Of a stretch of 64,000 nucleotides of DNA, positions 46,422-55,943 are shown piece after piece (position 1 is the first letter of the stretch; each line of letters opens with the position of its first letter). The position numbers were made by a program, and so were the translations under genes. The notes under the pieces were generated by a model. The model ran no database searches and was not told where the DNA came from. It saw only the letters and a program-made list of their open reading frames with translations. Source of the stretch: Actinomadura chibensis NBRC 106107 (GTDB taxonomy: Bacteria > Actinomycetota > Actinomycetes > Streptosporangiales > Streptosporangiaceae); NCBI RefSeq assembly GCF_001552135.1, contig NZ_BCQP01000012.1:62001-126000 (forward strand). The letters run 5' to 3'.

Positions 46422-47663
46422 TCAGTAGCCGGGGCGCGGGGGGCCTCCGTAGGGCCCGTACGGGCCCTGCGGCGTGAAGCCGGACGGTCCCGGCCCCGCC
46501 CACGGCGGGCCGCCGAGGCGGCTCGCGCCGGGGCGCGGCGGCGTCCGCAGGAACGCCTGCCTGGCCAGCGCCATCAGGTTCAGCAGCGAGTCGCGGCGGG
46601 TGACGAACCAGGCGGGCTCGGCCACGCCGCGGTCGGCGCGCTTGTGCAGCAGCGCCAGCTCGGTCGCGGCGAGCTGGTAGTCGGTCATGGCGCGGGCGGC
46701 GGGCGGGCCGCCGACGGCGCGGGCCCAGCGGCGGGCGGCGCGGCGGGACGGCAGCGAGCGCAGCATCCGCACGTCCTGCGGCGTGACGAGGCCCGTCCCG
46801 GCGTACATCGGCAGGTACGCCTCGATGCGCCGGACGGTCCCCCGCCGCTCCACCAGCACGATGACCATCAGGACGACCAGGACGCAGAAGTCCAGCAGGT
46901 AGACGACGCCGAGCCCGCCGAGCCCGTACGAGGCGGCGCCGTTCCACAGCCCGTGCAGGACCATCGCGCCGAGCAGCCCGGCGAGCGGCGCGAGGATCTG
47001 GAAGCGCCGGTGCGTGGCGGCGTAGGCGACGCCGAGCCCGGTCATCGAGGTGAACAGCGGGTGGCTGAGCGGCGCGACCAGGCCGCGCAGGATGAACACG
47101 GCCTGGAGCTGCTGGGCCCCGCCCTCCTCGAAGGCCCGCATGTAGTAGGTGATGTTCTCCATCATGGCGAAGCCGAGGCCGACCATGGCGGCGTAGATGA
47201 TCCCGTCGGCGAACCCGTCGATCTCGTTGCGGCGGAACCACAGCAGCCCGAACAGGACGGCGCCCTTCAGCGTCTCCTCGATGACCGGAGCGCCGAACGT
47301 GGCGCTGACGAAGTGCCCCTCCGTCTCGCCGAAGACGGGCACGGTCACGTACAGCAGTCCGAGGGTGTTGAGGACGAGCGCGCCGAGCACCGCGATCCCC
47401 GCGCCCCACAGGAAGGAGAAGGCCAGGGCGCGCGGCGGCTCCGGCTCCAGCCGGTCGAGGGTGAGCGCGAGGGCGACCAGCACGGGGATGGGCAGGATGG
47501 CGAGGACGACCCCGACCCAGAACCCCGCTCCCCCGAGGGCGACGTCCGCGCCGAGCGCGATCAGCACGCACAGCCCCGAGACGGTCATGCCGATGATCAT
47601 GCCGACCGGGGGCCGGCCGGGCACCCGGCCCTCCAGCACCGCCTTGGGGTCAAGTTGCGCCAT
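46422..47663 (-). CDS. PrsW-family intramembrane metalloprotease-like protein
   Basis: A 413-residue protein with about nine membrane helices. The PrsW motif PVIEETLKGAVLF, the FRRNEIDGFADGIIYAAMVGLGFAMMEN stretch and HPLFTS contain the conserved Glu, Asn and His of this CAAX-like protease family. Related proteins cleave anti-sigma factors. The C-terminal 45 residues are Pro/Gly/Tyr-rich (GPYGPYGGPPRPGY), probably disordered. ATG 47663 follows a leaderless -10. Confidence 0.88.
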   Translation of the reverse strand: MAQLDPKAVLEGRVPGRPPVGMIIGMTVSGLCVLIALGADVALGGAGFWVGVVLAILPIPVLVALALTLDRLEPEPPRALAFSFLWGAGIAVLGALVLNTLGLLYVTVPVFGETEGHFVSATFGAPVIEETLKGAVLFGLLWFRRNEIDGFADGIIYAAMVGLGFAMMENITYYMRAFEEGGAQQLQAVFILRGLVAPLSHPLFTSMTGLGVAYAATHRRFQILAPLAGLLGAMVLHGLWNGAASYGLGGLGVVYLLDFCVLVVLMVIVLVERRGTVRRIEAYLPMYAGTGLVTPQDVRMLRSLPSRRAARRWARAVGGPPAARAMTDYQLAATELALLHKRADRGVAEPAWFVTRRDSLLNLMALARQAFLRTPPRPGASRLGGPPWAGPGPSGFTPQGPYGPYGGPPRPGY

Positions 47664-47670
47664 GCCGCAG

Positions 47671-47676
47671 AGCGTA
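47671..47676 (-). promoter_or_regulatory. -10 element TACGCT for a leaderless prsW-like transcript
   Basis: On the minus strand TACGCT is followed by exactly 7 bases and the ATG at 47663. Confidence 0.5.
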
Positions 47677-47740
47677 ACCGCCGGTCGTCCGGAGCGCTAA
47701 GGCCGCCCCGACACGGACGGTGACCGCCCGGCGACCCGGC

Positions 47741-48751
47741 TCAGCGCAGGATCGGGTCGACGGCGACGGCCGTGAACAGCAGCGCGAGGTACACGTTGGA
47801 CAGGTGGAAGAACCGCATCGGACGCAGGTGGACGCCCGTCACCCCGGCCCGCACGGCGCGCAGCAGCCGGTGCCCCTCGGCGAGGAACACGAGGCCGAGG
47901 ACGACGGCGACCGCCCCGTACACCGGGCCCATCCCGGCCACCGGCCACAGCAGCAGCGAGCACGCCACGGTGGCGTAGGTGTAGACGAGGCTCTCGGTGA
48001 CGACGCGGCGCTCGCTCGCGACGACCGGCAGCATCGGGACCTTGGCGACCGCGTAGTCGTCGCGGTAGCGCATCGCGAGCGTCCAGGTGTGCGGCGGCGT
48101 CCACAGGAACACGACGCCGAACAGCACGAGCGGCGTCCAGGCGAGGCCGCCGGTGATCGCGGCCCAGCCGATGAGGACGGGCATGCACCCGGCGATCCCG
48201 CCCCACACGACGTTCTGCGAGGTGCGGCGCTTGAGGAGCAGCGAGTACACGAAGACGTAGAACAGGATCGCGAACAGCGACCCGGCGGCGGCGACCGGGT
48301 TCACGGCGAGCAGGAACCCGGCGGTGGACACCGCCGCGAGCGTGATCCCGAAGATCAGCGCGCGGGCCGGGGTGACCTGGTGGCGGGCCAGCGGGCGGCG
48401 CCGGGTGCGGCGCATCTTCGCGTCGATGTCGCGGTCGATGTAGCAGTTGATCGCGTTCGCGGCGCCCGCGGACATGGTGCCGAACGCCAGCGTCAGCAGC
48501 ACGGTGGACAGCGGCGGGACGCCCCCGTCCGCGAGGAACATCACCGGGATGGTGGTGATCAGCAGCAGCTCGATCACCCGCGGCTTGGTCAGCGCCACGT
48601 ACGCGCGCAGCCGCGCGCCGAGGGTCCGCGCCTCCGCCGGCTCTGCGGCGGCCACCGGCACGAGCGGCGCCGCCGGCGCCCCCGGCGCCTGCGAGTCGAG
48701 GTCGACCTCGACCCCGCGCTTGTTACTGAGCACCGTCACAATCGGGTCCAC
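47741..48751 (-). CDS. ctaB: Heme O synthase (protoheme IX farnesyltransferase)
   Basis: About 336 residues with nine membrane helices. The UbiA-type Asp motifs are [12 protein letters not shown] and [12 protein letters not shown]. It attaches a farnesyl group to heme B, supplying heme O to CtaA. The start is uncertain: TTG 48757, GTG 48751 and GTG 48739 are all in frame, and none has a ribosome site. The unconserved N-terminus runs to about residue 38, where [15 protein letters not shown] begins the family core. Confidence 0.9.
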   Translation of the reverse strand: MDPIVTVLSNKRGVEVDLDSQAPGAPAAPLVPVAAAEPAEARTLGARLRAYVALTKPRVIELLLITTIPVMFLADGGVPPLSTVLLTLAFGTMSAGAANAINCYIDRDIDAKMRRTRRRPLARHQVTPARALIFGITLAAVSTAGFLLAVNPVAAAGSLFAILFYVFVYSLLLKRRTSQNVVWGGIAGCMPVLIGWAAITGGLAWTPLVLFGVVFLWTPPHTWTLAMRYRDDYAVAKVPMLPVVASERRVVTESLVYTYATVACSLLLWPVAGMGPVYGAVAVVLGLVFLAEGHRLLRAVRAGVTGVHLRPMRFFHLSNVYLALLFTAVAVDPILR

Positions 48752-48757
48752 GTCCAA

Positions 48758-49203
48758 CTAGGGATGGGAAATCGCGTACCAGGTCGGCGGCGCCCCCGCG
48801 ATCCGGGCCGGCCTCGGCTGGTTCGATTTCGGCTTCGTTCCTGCCGCGGCCGCTGTCGTCAACCGCGCAATCACTGTAGTGCGCCCCCTCCGCGACCCTT
48901 GCACCGGGTGGCGCGGACGCGCCGCGCGCGCCTCCCGCCGCGTCCCGGGAACGTCACCCGCGCGGTGGTTAGCGCGCGGGCCGTCCGGGCAAGGGTGGTG
49001 CGGCCCGTCCGCGCGATAGGCTCGCCACGGGGCGCGGCATGGATCTTCGCGGGCCGCGAACGGGGCCGGCACGGGGCGCCGGGAGGCCGGGGAAGCGCGG
49101 CGCGCCGCCGGACGTCGCCGACCACGGGGCGCGGGGGCGGACGGACGCGGCACAACATCACAGTGTGGATCTTCACATCGGTTCGAGAGGAGCCTGGCGT
49201 TCC
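48758..49203. other. 446-bp divergent non-coding region between ctaB and tkt
   Basis: I find no supportable gene here. It should contain both promoters. TGGATCTTC occurs at 49040-49048 and 49166-49174. CACTGTAGTG near 48874-48883 and CACAGTGTG at 49159-49167 are short symmetric elements. GAGAGGAG near 49186 is the probable tkt ribosome site. No clear -35/-10 pair stands out. Confidence 0.5.
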
Positions 49204-51330
49204 GTGAGCAGGAACAACAGCACGTTTGAGTGGTCCGACCAGGACCGGCGGGCCGTGGACGTGGTCCGCGCCCTCGCCATGGACGCGGTCGAGGAGGCGG
49301 GCTCCGGCCACCCGGGCACGGCGATGAGCCTCGCGCCCGCCGCCTACCTTCTGTTCCAGCGGTTCCTCCGGCACGACCCGACGGACCCGCACTGGCCCGG
49401 CCGCGACAGGTTCGTGTTGTCCTGCGGCCACTCCAGCCTGACCCTCTACATCCAGCTCTACCTGTCCGGCTACCCGATGACGCTGGACGACCTGAAGTCG
49501 CTCCGCAAGTGGGGCAGCCTCACCCCCGGCCACCCCGAGCACGGCCACACGGCGGGCGTCGAGACGACGACGGGGCCGCTCGGCCAGGGCGTCGCGAACG
49601 CGGTCGGGATGGCGATGGCGGCGCGCCGCGAGCGCGGCCTGTTCGACCCGGACGCGCCGGAGGGCGAGTCCCCCTTCGACCACACGATCTGGGCGTTCGC
49701 CTCCGACGGCGACATCGAGGAGGGCATCAGCCACGAGGCGAGCTCCCTCGCGGGCCACCAGCGCCTCGGCAACCTGGTGCTGCTCTACGACGACAACCAC
49801 ATCTCGATCGAGGACGACACCGCGATCGCGCTGTCGGAGGACGTCCGGGCCCGGTACGCGGCCTACGGCTGGGACGTCCACCACGTCGACTGGACGGCGA
49901 ACGGCGACTACGAGGAGAACGTCGCCGCGCTGGCCGCCGCGTTCGCCGCCGCGAAGGCCGAGACGTCCCGCCCGTCGTTCATCGCGCTGCGCACGATCAT
50001 CGGCTGGCCCGCGCCGAACAAGCGGAACACCGGCAAGATCCACGGCTCGGCGCTCGGCGCCGACGAGGTCGCCGCGACCAAGCGCATCCTCGGCATGGAC
50101 CCGGCCGAGACGTTCGCCGTCCCCGAGGACGTCCTCGCCCACGCGCGCGAGGTCAGCGAGCGGGGCCGCGCCGAGCACGCCGCGTGGGACGAGGCGTTCG
50201 CGGCCTGGCGCGCGGCGAACCCGGTGCGGGCCGCCGAGTACGACCGGATCTCCACCCGCACGCTGCCCCCGGGCTGGGAGACCGCGCTGCCGGAGTTCGA
50301 GGCGGGCAAGGCCCTCGCGACGCGGGCCGCGTCCGGCGAGGTGCTGGCGGCGCTGGCGCCGGTGCTGCCGGAGCTGTGGGGCGGCTCGGCCGACCTGGCC
50401 GAGAGCAACAACACGACGATGAAGGGCCAGCCGTCCTTCATCCCCGAGGAGTTCCAGACCAAGGAGTTCCCGGGCGACCGGTACGGCCGCACGCTGCACT
50501 TCGGCGTCCGCGAGCACGCGATGGGCGCGATCTGCAACGGCATCGCGCTGCACGGCGGCACCCGCCCGTACGGCGGCACGTTCCTGATCTTCAGCGACTA
50601 CATGCGCCCGGCGGTGCGGCTGGCCGCGCTGATGAAGCTGCCGGTCACCTACGTGTGGACGCACGACTCGATCGGCCTCGGCGAGGACGGCCCGACCCAC
50701 CAGCCGGTCGAGCACCTGTGGGCGCTGCGCGCGATCCCCGGCCTGGACGTCGTCCGCCCGGCGGACGCGAACGAGACGGCGGTCGCGTGGCGGACCGTCC
50801 TCGGGCACACCGACCGGCCCGCCGGGCTCGCGCTGACCCGGCAGAAGCTGCCGACGCTCGACCGCAGCGGCGGCCTCGCGTCCGCGGAGGGCGTCGCGAA
50901 GGGCGGCTACGTGCTCGCCGACGCCGACGGCGGCCGGCCCGACGTGATCATCATCGCGACCGGCAGCGAGGTCGAGCTCGCCCTGGAGGCGCGCGACACG
51001 CTGCAGGCCGAGGGCACCCCCACCCGGGTCGTGTCGATGCCGTGCGTGGAGTGGTTCGAGGAGCAGACCGACGCCTACCGGCAGGAGGTGCTCCCGCCCG
51101 GGGTGAAGGCCCGCGTGTCGGTCGAGGCGGGGATCGCGCTCGGCTGGCGCGCCTACGTCGGCGACGCCGGCGAGTCGGTGAGCCTGGAGCACTTCGGCGC
51201 GTCGGCCGACTACAAGACCCTGTTCCTGCAGTTCGGCATCACCTCCGAGCGGGTCGTCGCGGCGGCGAAGGCCAGCCTGATCAGGGCGTCGGTGAAGGAC
51301 GCGGGACGCGGCGAGACCACCGGCAACTAG
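49204..51330 (+). CDS. tkt: Transketolase
   Basis: A 708-residue ThDP enzyme. Motifs: [12 protein letters not shown] at the N-terminus, the ThDP motif [14 protein letters not shown]...[28 protein letters not shown] (catalytic Glu), and [17 protein letters not shown]. It moves two-carbon units between sugar phosphates in the pentose phosphate pathway. GTG 49204 is 11 bases after GAGAGGAG. It is the first gene of the tkt-tal-pgi unit. Confidence 0.97.
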   Translation: MSRNNSTFEWSDQDRRAVDVVRALAMDAVEEAGSGHPGTAMSLAPAAYLLFQRFLRHDPTDPHWPGRDRFVLSCGHSSLTLYIQLYLSGYPMTLDDLKSLRKWGSLTPGHPEHGHTAGVETTTGPLGQGVANAVGMAMAARRERGLFDPDAPEGESPFDHTIWAFASDGDIEEGISHEASSLAGHQRLGNLVLLYDDNHISIEDDTAIALSEDVRARYAAYGWDVHHVDWTANGDYEENVAALAAAFAAAKAETSRPSFIALRTIIGWPAPNKRNTGKIHGSALGADEVAATKRILGMDPAETFAVPEDVLAHAREVSERGRAEHAAWDEAFAAWRAANPVRAAEYDRISTRTLPPGWETALPEFEAGKALATRAASGEVLAALAPVLPELWGGSADLAESNNTTMKGQPSFIPEEFQTKEFPGDRYGRTLHFGVREHAMGAICNGIALHGGTRPYGGTFLIFSDYMRPAVRLAALMKLPVTYVWTHDSIGLGEDGPTHQPVEHLWALRAIPGLDVVRPADANETAVAWRTVLGHTDRPAGLALTRQKLPTLDRSGGLASAEGVAKGGYVLADADGGRPDVIIIATGSEVELALEARDTLQAEGTPTRVVSMPCVEWFEEQTDAYRQEVLPPGVKARVSVEAGIALGWRAYVGDAGESVSLEHFGASADYKTLFLQFGITSERVVAAAKASLIRASVKDAGRGETTGN

Positions 51331-51349
51331 GAGCGTGAGGAGCAGAGCG

Positions 51350-52465
51350 ATGAGCGACATCCTGAAGCGGCTCTCCGACGAGGGCGTCTCGATCTGGCTG
51401 GACGACATCAGCCGCGACCGGCTGCGCACCGGCAACCTGGCCGAACTGGTCAAGGACCGGCACGTCGTCGGCGTCACGTCCAACCCGACGATCTTCGCCA
51501 AGGCGCTGAGCAAGGGCACGGCCTACGACGACCAGGTCCGCGACCTCGCGGTGCGCGGCGTGGACGTCGAGGAGGCGTCCCGCGCGATCACCACCTACGA
51601 CATCCGCTGGGGCTGCGACGTGCTGCGCCCCGTCTACGACCGGACCGACGGCCTCGACGGCCGCGTGTCCATCGAGGTCGACCCGCGGCTCGCCCGCGAC
51701 ACCCGCAAGACGATCGCCGAGGCGCGGGCGCTGTGGTGGCTGGTCGACCGGCCGAACCTGTTCATCAAGATCCCCGCGACGGAGGAGGGCCTCGCCGCGA
51801 TCACCTCGACGCTCGCCGAGGGCATCAGCGTGAACGTGACGCTGATCTTCTCGCTGGAGCGCTACGGCAAGGTCATCGACGCGTTCTTCGCGGGCCTGGA
51901 GCAGGCGCGGGAGAACGGGCACGACCTGTCGGGGATCGCGTCGGTGGCGTCGTTCTTCGTCAGCCGGGTCGACACCGAGATCGACAAGCGGCTCGACAAG
52001 ATCGGGTCGGACGAGGCGAAGGCGCTGCGCTCCAAGGCGGGCGTCGCCAACGCGCGGCTGGCGTACGCGCTGTACGAGGAGAAGTTCGGCACCGACCGGT
52101 GGAAGGCGCTGAAGGACGCGGGGGCGCGCCCGCAGCGTCCGCTGTGGGCCTCGACCGGCGTGAAGGACCCGAACCTCAAGGACACGCTGTACATCGACGA
52201 GCTGGTCGCGCCCGGCGTGGTCAACACCATGCCGGAGGCGACGCTGGACGCCGAGGCCGACCACGGCGAGGTGCGCGGCGACACCGTCCGCGGCTCCTAC
52301 GACGAGGCGCGGGCGCACATGGCGGCGCTGAAGGACGCGGGCGTCGACTACGACGACGTCGTCCGCGTGCTGGAGGACGAGGGCGTCGAGAAGTTCGCCG
52401 CGTCCTGGAAGCAGCTGCTCGACTCCATCACCGGCGAGCTGGAAGCCAAGAGGGCCGGCGCGTGA
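51350..52465 (+). CDS. tal: Transaldolase
   Basis: A 371-residue enzyme. The Schiff-base lysine is residue 140 in [23 protein letters not shown] is the N-terminal signature. It moves a dihydroxyacetone unit between sugar phosphates. ATG 51350 has GAGGAG 7 bases upstream, 19 bases after tkt. Its stop overlaps the GTG of the first isomerase gene (GTGA); in some bacteria these two genes are fused. Confidence 0.97.
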   Translation: MSDILKRLSDEGVSIWLDDISRDRLRTGNLAELVKDRHVVGVTSNPTIFAKALSKGTAYDDQVRDLAVRGVDVEEASRAITTYDIRWGCDVLRPVYDRTDGLDGRVSIEVDPRLARDTRKTIAEARALWWLVDRPNLFIKIPATEEGLAAITSTLAEGISVNVTLIFSLERYGKVIDAFFAGLEQARENGHDLSGIASVASFFVSRVDTEIDKRLDKIGSDEAKALRSKAGVANARLAYALYEEKFGTDRWKALKDAGARPQRPLWASTGVKDPNLKDTLYIDELVAPGVVNTMPEATLDAEADHGEVRGDTVRGSYDEARAHMAALKDAGVDYDDVVRVLEDEGVEKFAASWKQLLDSITGELEAKRAGA

Positions 52466-54135
52466 CCTCGGTGGTGACCGCCGGGGGGATCTCGGTCACC
52501 ATCCGCGGCGCCGTCGTCGACGAGAGCGAGGCGGTCCTCGACCGCCTCGTCTCCGACGGCGTGCCGGGCTCGCTGGCGTCCGGCAACGCCAAGCTGTGGG
52601 GGCCGGACGCGGCCCCGCTCGCCGCCCGCCGGCTCGGCTGGCTCGACCTGCCGGAGACCGCGCGGCCGGTGGCGGCCCGGCTGGCCGAGGCTGCGGCCGA
52701 CGCCCGCGCCGCCGGGCTCGACCGGATCGTGCTCGCCGGGGCGGGCGGCCCCGCCCTCGCCGCCGAGGCGATGTTCCGCACGGCGGGCGGGCGGGACGCG
52801 ACGGGCGTGGAACTGGTCGTCCTCGACACGGCCGACCCGCACGAGGTGGGCGGCGTCCTCGCCGCCGGGGTCGACCGGACGATCGTGGTCGTCGTCGGGG
52901 AGAGCCCCGAGGCCGACGCCCTGCACCGGGTCTTCGCCCACGCGTTCGGCGGCACCGGGCTGAGCGCCGCCGAGCAGGCGCTGCGGTTCGTCGTCGTCGC
53001 CGACGAGGGCTCGGAGCCGGAGCGGGCGGCCCGCGCCGCGGGCCACCACCTCGTCGTCGCCGAGCCGGGCACCGACGGGCGCTTCGGCGCGCTCGGCGCG
53101 CGCGGGCTCGTCCCGGCGGCGCTCGCGGGCGTCGACGTGGCCGGGCTGCTCGACGAGGCGTCCCGGCTGGCGGGCGTGCTGCGCCAGCCCTACGACAACC
53201 CGGCGCTGGCGCTCGGCGCGGTGCTCGCCTCGTCCGCGCTCGGCGCCCGCGACAAGCTGGTGATCGCCGACCACGGCTCCGGGCTGGACGGCCTGTCCGG
53301 GTGGATGGAGCAGCTCGTCGCCGGGGCGCTCGGCAAGGACGGCCGGGGCCTGCTGCCCGTGGTCGTGGAGAGCGTCGACGCGCCCGGCTTCGAGCTGACC
53401 GGCGACCTGCGCCGGGTCATCCTCGGCCGCCGCCCGGACGAGCCCGGCCCCGGCCGCGAGGCCGGGGTGAGCGTCGCGGGCCCGCTCGGCGCGCAGTTCC
53501 TGCTCTGGGAGTACGCGGTCGCGGTGGCGTGCCGGGTGGTCGGCGTGAACCCGTTCGACGAGCCGGACGCCGACGCGTCCCGGCAGGCCGCGGCGGCCCT
53601 GCTCCGCTCGGAGGAGGGCGCGGCGCCCACGGTGGTGACGCGTCCGCCCGAGCTGGTGTCGGGCGCGGTGGAGGTGCACGCCCCGGAGGGCGCGCTGCGC
53701 GGCGCGCGGACGCTCACCGAGGCGCTCGACGCGGTCCTCGACGACGTCCCCGACGGCGGCTACCTCGCGGTGCAGGCGTTCCTCGACCGGACCGGCGACG
53801 CGGCGGCGGCCGGGCTGCGGCCGCTGCTCGCGGCGCGCGGCGGCAAGCTCCGCCGCGATCCGGCGCCGGTGACGTTCGGCTGGGGTCCGCGGTCCCTGCA
53901 CGCGGCGGGCCAGTACCACAAGGGCGGCCCGGCGAACGGCGCGTTCCTCCAGGTGACGGGAGCCGTGGTGGACGATGTCCCGGTGCCGGGACGGCCCTAC
54001 ACGCTCGGCGAGCTGGAGCTCGCGCAGGCGTTCGGCGACCTGCGGACGGTGCGGTCGCTCGGGCGTCCGGCCGTCCGGCTGCACCTGCGCGACCGGGCGG
54101 AGGGGCTCGCCCAGCTCACCGAGGCGCTCGCCTGA
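52462..54135 (+). CDS. pgi: Glucose-6-phosphate isomerase, copy 1
   Basis: A 557-residue Pgi of the tal-associated type. It has [16 protein letters not shown] in place of the classic GGRFS motif, [30 protein letters not shown], and an intact C-terminal [18 protein letters not shown]. This is the copy most like functional relatives. It interconverts glucose 6-phosphate and fructose 6-phosphate. The GTG overlaps tal. It is followed by a second and a third paralogue. Confidence 0.88.
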   Translation: MTSVVTAGGISVTIRGAVVDESEAVLDRLVSDGVPGSLASGNAKLWGPDAAPLAARRLGWLDLPETARPVAARLAEAAADARAAGLDRIVLAGAGGPALAAEAMFRTAGGRDATGVELVVLDTADPHEVGGVLAAGVDRTIVVVVGESPEADALHRVFAHAFGGTGLSAAEQALRFVVVADEGSEPERAARAAGHHLVVAEPGTDGRFGALGARGLVPAALAGVDVAGLLDEASRLAGVLRQPYDNPALALGAVLASSALGARDKLVIADHGSGLDGLSGWMEQLVAGALGKDGRGLLPVVVESVDAPGFELTGDLRRVILGRRPDEPGPGREAGVSVAGPLGAQFLLWEYAVAVACRVVGVNPFDEPDADASRQAAAALLRSEEGAAPTVVTRPPELVSGAVEVHAPEGALRGARTLTEALDAVLDDVPDGGYLAVQAFLDRTGDAAAAGLRPLLAARGGKLRRDPAPVTFGWGPRSLHAAGQYHKGGPANGAFLQVTGAVVDDVPVPGRPYTLGELELAQAFGDLRTVRSLGRPAVRLHLRDRAEGLAQLTEALA

Positions 54136-54282
54136 CCAGCCCCCCCCGACACCCGGACGAGTCGGGACGGAACGGGCGGGACGCAGGGCGACGACCCGAA
54201 CCCGAATCGCGACGAAGAAGATCGACGGAGATGGTCGCCAATGCCCTTTCTCTCCTGAAACGATGGGGACGGGAGGAGAACG

Positions 54283-55943
54283 GTGTCCGGATTCGACGTA
54301 CTGACGCGCGGCGACGTGCTCGACTCGGCGCTGCAGGCGAGGGACTACCTCGTGAGCTGCGGCGTCCCGGGCGCGCTGGCCGCGAAGGACCCCCGGCTGT
54401 GGGGGCGCCGCGCGGTCGACCACAGCAGGCTCGGCTGGCTCGACCTGCCGTTCGCCTCCCGCGGCCTGCTGAGCCAGGTGGACGCCCTGGTCGCGGAGGC
54501 GCGCTACTCGGGCCTCGACCACATCGTGCTGATCGGCGTCGGCGCGGAGACCCTCGCCGCGCAGGCGATCGTGGAGTCGCACGCGGCCGCCGCCGGGGAC
54601 GACCGCCCGGCGGGCGGCCTCACCGTCCTCGACGGCAGCGACACCGCCGCGCTCGCGTTCGCGCTGGAGCGCCTCGACCGGACGCTCGTCGTGCTCGCCA
54701 GCAAGGCGGGCGTGTCGCTGGAGGGCGACGCCTACCGCCGGATCTTCGCCGCCGCGTTCCGGGAGCGGGGCCTGTCGGAGCGGGAGATCGCGTCCCGGTT
54801 CCTCGTGATCACCGACCACGGCAGCCCGCTGCACGACTTCGCCCGGCAGTGCGGCTACCGGATCGGGCTGACCGACCCCTACCTGCCCGGCCACTACGGC
54901 GCGCTGTCGGCGTACGGGCTCGTCCCGGCGGTGCTCGCGGGCGCGGACGCCGAACGGCTGCTGGAGGAGGCGGCCTCGCTCGTCCCGTCGCTCGGCAAGG
55001 ACGAGGACAACCCCGGGCTGCTGCTCGGCGCGGTCCTCGGCGGCTGCGCGCAGCAGGCCCCGGGCGGCCTCGCCCGCGACAAGGTGCTGCTGCGCGGCCC
55101 CGGCGCGCTGACCGCCTGGATCTCCCAGCTCCTCGCGGTCGGCACCGGCAAGCGGGGCCGCGGCGTGGTGGTGTTCGAGCCGCCGGGCGGGCGCGGCGAG
55201 TTCCCCGACGTGCACGGCGTGGCGATCAACCCGCGGTCGGCGGCCGACGAGGACGCCGACACCTCGGTGTGGGCGCCGCTCGGCGCGCAGTTCCTGATGT
55301 GGGAGTACGCGACGGCGGTCGCCGGGTGGCTGCTCGGGGTGAACCCGTTCGAGGCGGGCAGCGCGGTCGTCCAGGAGGCGGAGGACGACGCGGCCACGCT
55401 GCTGCGCGCGCCGGGCGGGACGGCGCTGACCGCCGAGCGCCCGGTGTACGTGGAGGACGGCATCGAGGTGCACGCCGACTTCCCGTGGCCGCCGGGCGCG
55501 GAGCTGATGACCGTCCTCGGCGGGCTGGTCGCGTCGGTGCCGTCGGACGGGTATCTGTCCGTCATGTCGTATCTGTCGGGAGACTTCTCGGGGCGCTACC
55601 TCGCGCCGTCGCTGGCCCGCGCGTCGGGCCGCCCGGTCGTCTACGGGCCGGGCCCCGCCTTCCCGCACGCGACTGGACCGGTGCACAAGGACGGCCCCGG
55701 CAACGGCGCGTTCCTCATCATCACCGGCGACCCGGCGCCCGGCGACGCGCTCGCCGCGCACCCCGTCCCGGGGCGCCCGTACAGCCTGGCGGAGCTGCAG
55801 GTGGCGCGGGCCCTCGGCGAGCTGCGGGCGCTGCGCGAGCGGCGGCTCCCGGTGATCAGGCTGCACCTGCGCGACCCGGTGGAGGGCGCCGGACGGCTCA
55901 CCGAGGCGGTACGGGCGGTCGCGGGGGCGCGCAGGCCGCGTGA
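54283..55943 (+). CDS. Glucose-6-phosphate isomerase-like protein, copy 2, apparent 3' frameshift
   Basis: About 553 residues, homologous along its length to copy 1: [36 protein letters not shown] GAQFLMWEYATAVA, and GPVHKDGPGNGAFLIITG where copy 1 has [11 protein letters not shown] 54283 has GGAGGAG 4 bases upstream. As read, the frame runs past its expected end with no stop until 57378. One extra G in the GGGGG tract at 55923-55927 would give a stop at 55941-55943 that overlaps the next GTG (GTGA), as elsewhere in this operon. The start is 147 bases after copy 1. Confidence 0.75.
55923..55927 (+). other. G5 tract, site of the apparent frameshift in pgi copy 2
   Basis: Upstream of this run the copy 2 frame encodes family sequence (RLTEAVRAV); downstream it leaves it. 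The +1 frame ends in GGAQAA and TGA at 55941-55943. A missing G, a sequencing error or slippage would each explain it. Confidence 0.6.

Noticed and set aside
48758..49153. A 131-codon minus-strand open frame before ctaB
   Set aside because: It is Arg/Pro-rich, with no motif, and lies in a divergent promoter region.
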